From contig JBJHDF010000028.1 of NCBI GenBank assembly GCA_050486405.1, forward strand, positions 1 through 49,230: a DNA stretch of 49,230 nt. Reading direction: 5' to 3'. This DNA is from JBJHDF01 sp050486405 (GTDB lineage Bacteria > Pseudomonadota > Gammaproteobacteria > Pseudomonadales > Cellvibrionaceae). Of this stretch, positions 47,377 through 49,230 are shown piece by piece; position 1 is the stretch's first letter; each line of letters starts with the position of its first letter. The position numbers and the translations under genes were made by a program. The notes under the pieces were generated by a model, which was given only the letters and a program-made list of their open reading frames with translations, did not search any database and was not told the origin of the DNA.

Positions 47377-49230
47377 TGAACCAGTTGATCAAAGTGGTGA
47401 ACCAGGTCTGGGATATTCCCGGTGGCATCCACCCGCCGGAAAACAAGGCCCAGTCCCTGCAACTGCCCCTGGGCAGCCTGCCGCTGCCCAAACAGCTCAT
47501 ACTGCCGCTCAACCAGCATATCGGCAACCCGGCCAAACCCGTGGTTGCGGTGGGCGCGCGGGTGCGCACCGGGCAGGTGATCGCCGAAGCGGACGGCATA
47601 TTCAGCGCCCATGTACACGCTTCCAGCTCCGGCACCGTGAGTGCCATTGAAGACTGGCTGCTGCCGCATCCGTCCGGCATGACCGCGCCCTGCATTGTCA
47701 TCGACACCGACGGCAAGGACGAATGGGTCGAGCTGGAAGCTTGCGACAATCCGCTGGCACTGGACAAGGCCAGCCTGTTGAAAAAAATTCGCGGCGCCGG
47801 CATCGCCGGTCTCGGCGGCGCCGGTTTTCCCACCTCGGTAAAACTCAAGCCCCGCTCCGATCACCGCATCGACACCCTGATCCTCAACGGCACCGAATGC
47901 GAACCCTACATCACCGCCGACGACATGCTGATGCGCACCCGCCCCGACGAACTGGTGCAGGGCGCGCTGCTGCTCAGTCACTTGCTGGACGAACCCGAGC
48001 GGGTGCTGATCGGCGTCGAAGACAACAAACCCGAAGCCATTGCCGCGCTGGAAAAAGCCGCGGCGGGCACCCGGGTGCAGGTGGTGTCCTTCCCCACCAA
48101 GTACCCCTCGGGTGGCGAGAAGCAACTGATCCAGATTCTTACCGGGCGGGAAGTGCCCAGTGGCCAGATTCCCGCCAGTATCGGTGTAGTCTGCCAGAAC
48201 GTGGGCACTGCAGTCGCCGCCTGGCGCGCGGTACGCCACGGCGAGCCGCTGATATCGCGCATCACCACGGTGGTGGGTGAAGCCCTGGAAACCCAGCGCA
48301 ATATCGAAGTGCGCCTGGGCACCCCCATCGACTATGTGCTCGAGCAGCACGGCTTTGATGCCGGGCGCGCTGCGCGCCTGATCATGGGCGGCCCCATGAT
48401 GGGTTTCAGCCTGCCCGACACCCATGTGCCGGTAATCAAGACTACCAACTGCCTGCTGGCACCCACCCGCAAGGAGCTGCCGCCGCCGCAACCGGCCCAG
48501 GCCTGCATTCGCTGTGGCCTGTGCGCCGAAGCCTGCCCGGCCAGCCTGTTGCCGCAACAGTTGTTCTGGTACGCCCAGGCCGAGGATTACGAAAAACTCG
48601 AGGCCCACAACCTGTTCGATTGCATCGAATGCGGCGCCTGCTCCTACGTCTGCCCCAGCCACATACCGCTGGTGCAGTACTACCGCGCCGCCAAGGGCAC
48701 CATCCGCCAGCACGACCGGGAAAAGGAAAAGTCCGATCGCTCCCGGCGCCGCTTTGAATTCCGTCAGCAGCGCATCGCCAAGGAAGAGGCGGAAAAGGAA
48801 GCCAAGCGTCTGGCCCGCAAGCAGGCGGCCGAGGAAGTCCGAAACAAACTGGCACGGCAGGCAGCGCCTGCGGCAACGGCCGCCGATCCACTGCGCAGCG
48901 CCCAGGCCACAGCCGCGCAAAAAGCGCCCGATACCGCCGCCCAGCAGGCAAAACTCGAACGCCTGCTGGCCGCCGCCCGGGACAGCCTGGAAAAGGCCCG
49001 TACGCCCCTGAGCGCCAACGAACCCGGCGGTCAAGTCAGCGACGAGCAGCGGGAGAAACAACAGGCGCGCATCAAGCAGGCGGAACTCAAAGTGCAGGAG
49101 GCAGAGAAAAAGCTCGCCGCACTCAAGCAGCCGGAACCGCCTGCTGCAGCCGACGACCCGGTGGCCCGAGCCATTGCCAAAGCCCAGGCCAAGCTCACCA
49201 TGAGCCCGGACGACAAATTGCGCTCGGACC
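47376..49230 (+). CDS. rsxC: RsxC/RnfC subunit (3' end beyond window)
   Basis: This is the peripheral NADH- and FMN-binding subunit of Rnf/Rsx. It starts at the ATG overlapping the rsxB stop, reading MNQLIKVVNQVWDIPGGIH. The 618 visible residues include the GGAGFPTSVKL loop, LNGTECEPYITADD, the KYPSGGEKQLIQ motif, and two 4Fe-4S motifs, CIRCGLCAEACP and CIECGACSYVCP. A long charged Ala/Lys/Glu-rich coiled-coil tail (from about residue 448) contains repeated AKAQAKL-like units, as in other gammaproteobacterial RsxC. The rest of the tail and rsxD/G/E lie outside. Confidence 0.97.
   Translation, partial: MNQLIKVVNQVWDIPGGIHPPENKAQSLQLPLGSLPLPKQLILPLNQHIGNPAKPVVAVGARVRTGQVIAEADGIFSAHVHASSSGTVSAIEDWLLPHPSGMTAPCIVIDTDGKDEWVELEACDNPLALDKASLLKKIRGAGIAGLGGAGFPTSVKLKPRSDHRIDTLILNGTECEPYITADDMLMRTRPDELVQGALLLSHLLDEPERVLIGVEDNKPEAIAALEKAAAGTRVQVVSFPTKYPSGGEKQLIQILTGREVPSGQIPASIGVVCQNVGTAVAAWRAVRHGEPLISRITTVVGEALETQRNIEVRLGTPIDYVLEQHGFDAGRAARLIMGGPMMGFSLPDTHVPVIKTTNCLLAPTRKELPPPQPAQACIRCGLCAEACPASLLPQQLFWYAQAEDYEKLEAHNLFDCIECGACSYVCPSHIPLVQYYRAAKGTIRQHDREKEKSDRSRRRFEFRQQRIAKEEAEKEAKRLARKQAAEEVRNKLARQAAPAATAADPLRSAQATAAQKAPDTAAQQAKLERLLAAARDSLEKARTPLSANEPGGQVSDEQREKQQARIKQAELKVQEAEKKLAALKQPEPPAAADDPVARAIAKAQAKLTMSPDDKLRSD

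Noticed and set aside
46980..49061. 693-residue minus-strand frame across rsxB and rsxC
   Set aside because: It is a shadow of two well-identified Rsx genes and matches no family.

Overview
The window comes from a GC-rich gammaproteobacterium. Gene content and order point to the Pseudomonadales/Cellvibrionales side of the class. From memory of Pseudomonas genomes, four blocks follow familiar orders: bpt-infA-clpA-clpS-cspD-icd, wrbA-DUF2069, hda-DUF2066-purM-purN-DUF3108, and dcd-apbC-metG-rsxABC. A secreted family 9 glycoside hydrolase suggests a polysaccharide-degrading, perhaps marine, organism. The species cannot be named from the sequence alone. I see no rRNA, tRNA, CRISPR array, intact insertion sequence or prophage.

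Layout. (1) 1-9.7 kb: an N-degron proteolysis block (leucyl-transferase Bpt, ClpA, ClpS) with infA, cspD, monomeric isocitrate dehydrogenase and the pseudouridine synthase RluE. Two small exported-protein genes sit between infA and clpA, and a ThuA-like lipoprotein gene sits between cspD and icd. A long imperfect palindrome fills the gap between icd and rluE. (2) 9.7-21.2 kb: the most accessory-looking part. It holds an AT-rich Sbal_3080-type lipoprotein, a GntP permease, a 0.25 kb element with perfect terminal inverted repeats, a LysE exporter and an OmpR-type response regulator. It also holds a 1,833-residue repeat protein with an IPTL-CTERM tail and, convergent to that, a 7TMR-DISM histidine kinase. 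(3) 21.3-28.5 kb: an EEP phosphatase coupled to a CDP-alcohol phosphatidyltransferase, an unrecognised 279-residue protein, an operon of Gdx/SugE + MATCAP-like metallopeptidase + small protein, then avtA, a single-domain response regulator and a YihY membrane protein. (4) 28.6-37.8 kb: wrbA-DUF2069-sppA with overlapping starts, the GH9 enzyme, hda-DUF2066, and purM-purN-DUF3108. (5) 37.8-43.4 kb: SlyD-like FKBP, an ErfK/YbiS-type L,D-transpeptidase facing a Braun-type lipoprotein that ends in lysine, then dcd, apbC and a chemoreceptor. (6) 43.7-49.2 kb: metG, a nine-copy heptanucleotide repeat, and rsxA-rsxB-rsxC, with rsxC running off the window.

Functional links. Bpt, ClpS and ClpA form one degradation route: Bpt tags N-terminal Asp/Glu with Leu, ClpS recognises the N-degron, and ClpA unfolds the substrate for ClpP. 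The transpeptidase and the lysine-ended lipoprotein are a plausible enzyme-substrate pair for tying the outer membrane to peptidoglycan. The response regulator and histidine kinase flank the giant surface protein and may control it. PurM and PurN are purine biosynthesis steps. RsxA, B and C are parts of the Rnf/Rsx electron-transfer complex.

The best candidates for something undescribed are the split two-component/IPTL-CTERM surface-protein locus, the Gdx + HExxxH peptidase operon, and the unrecognised 279-residue protein with an hhhDhD motif. The intergenic palindromic elements at 8905-9093 and 11824-12072 also deserve a look.
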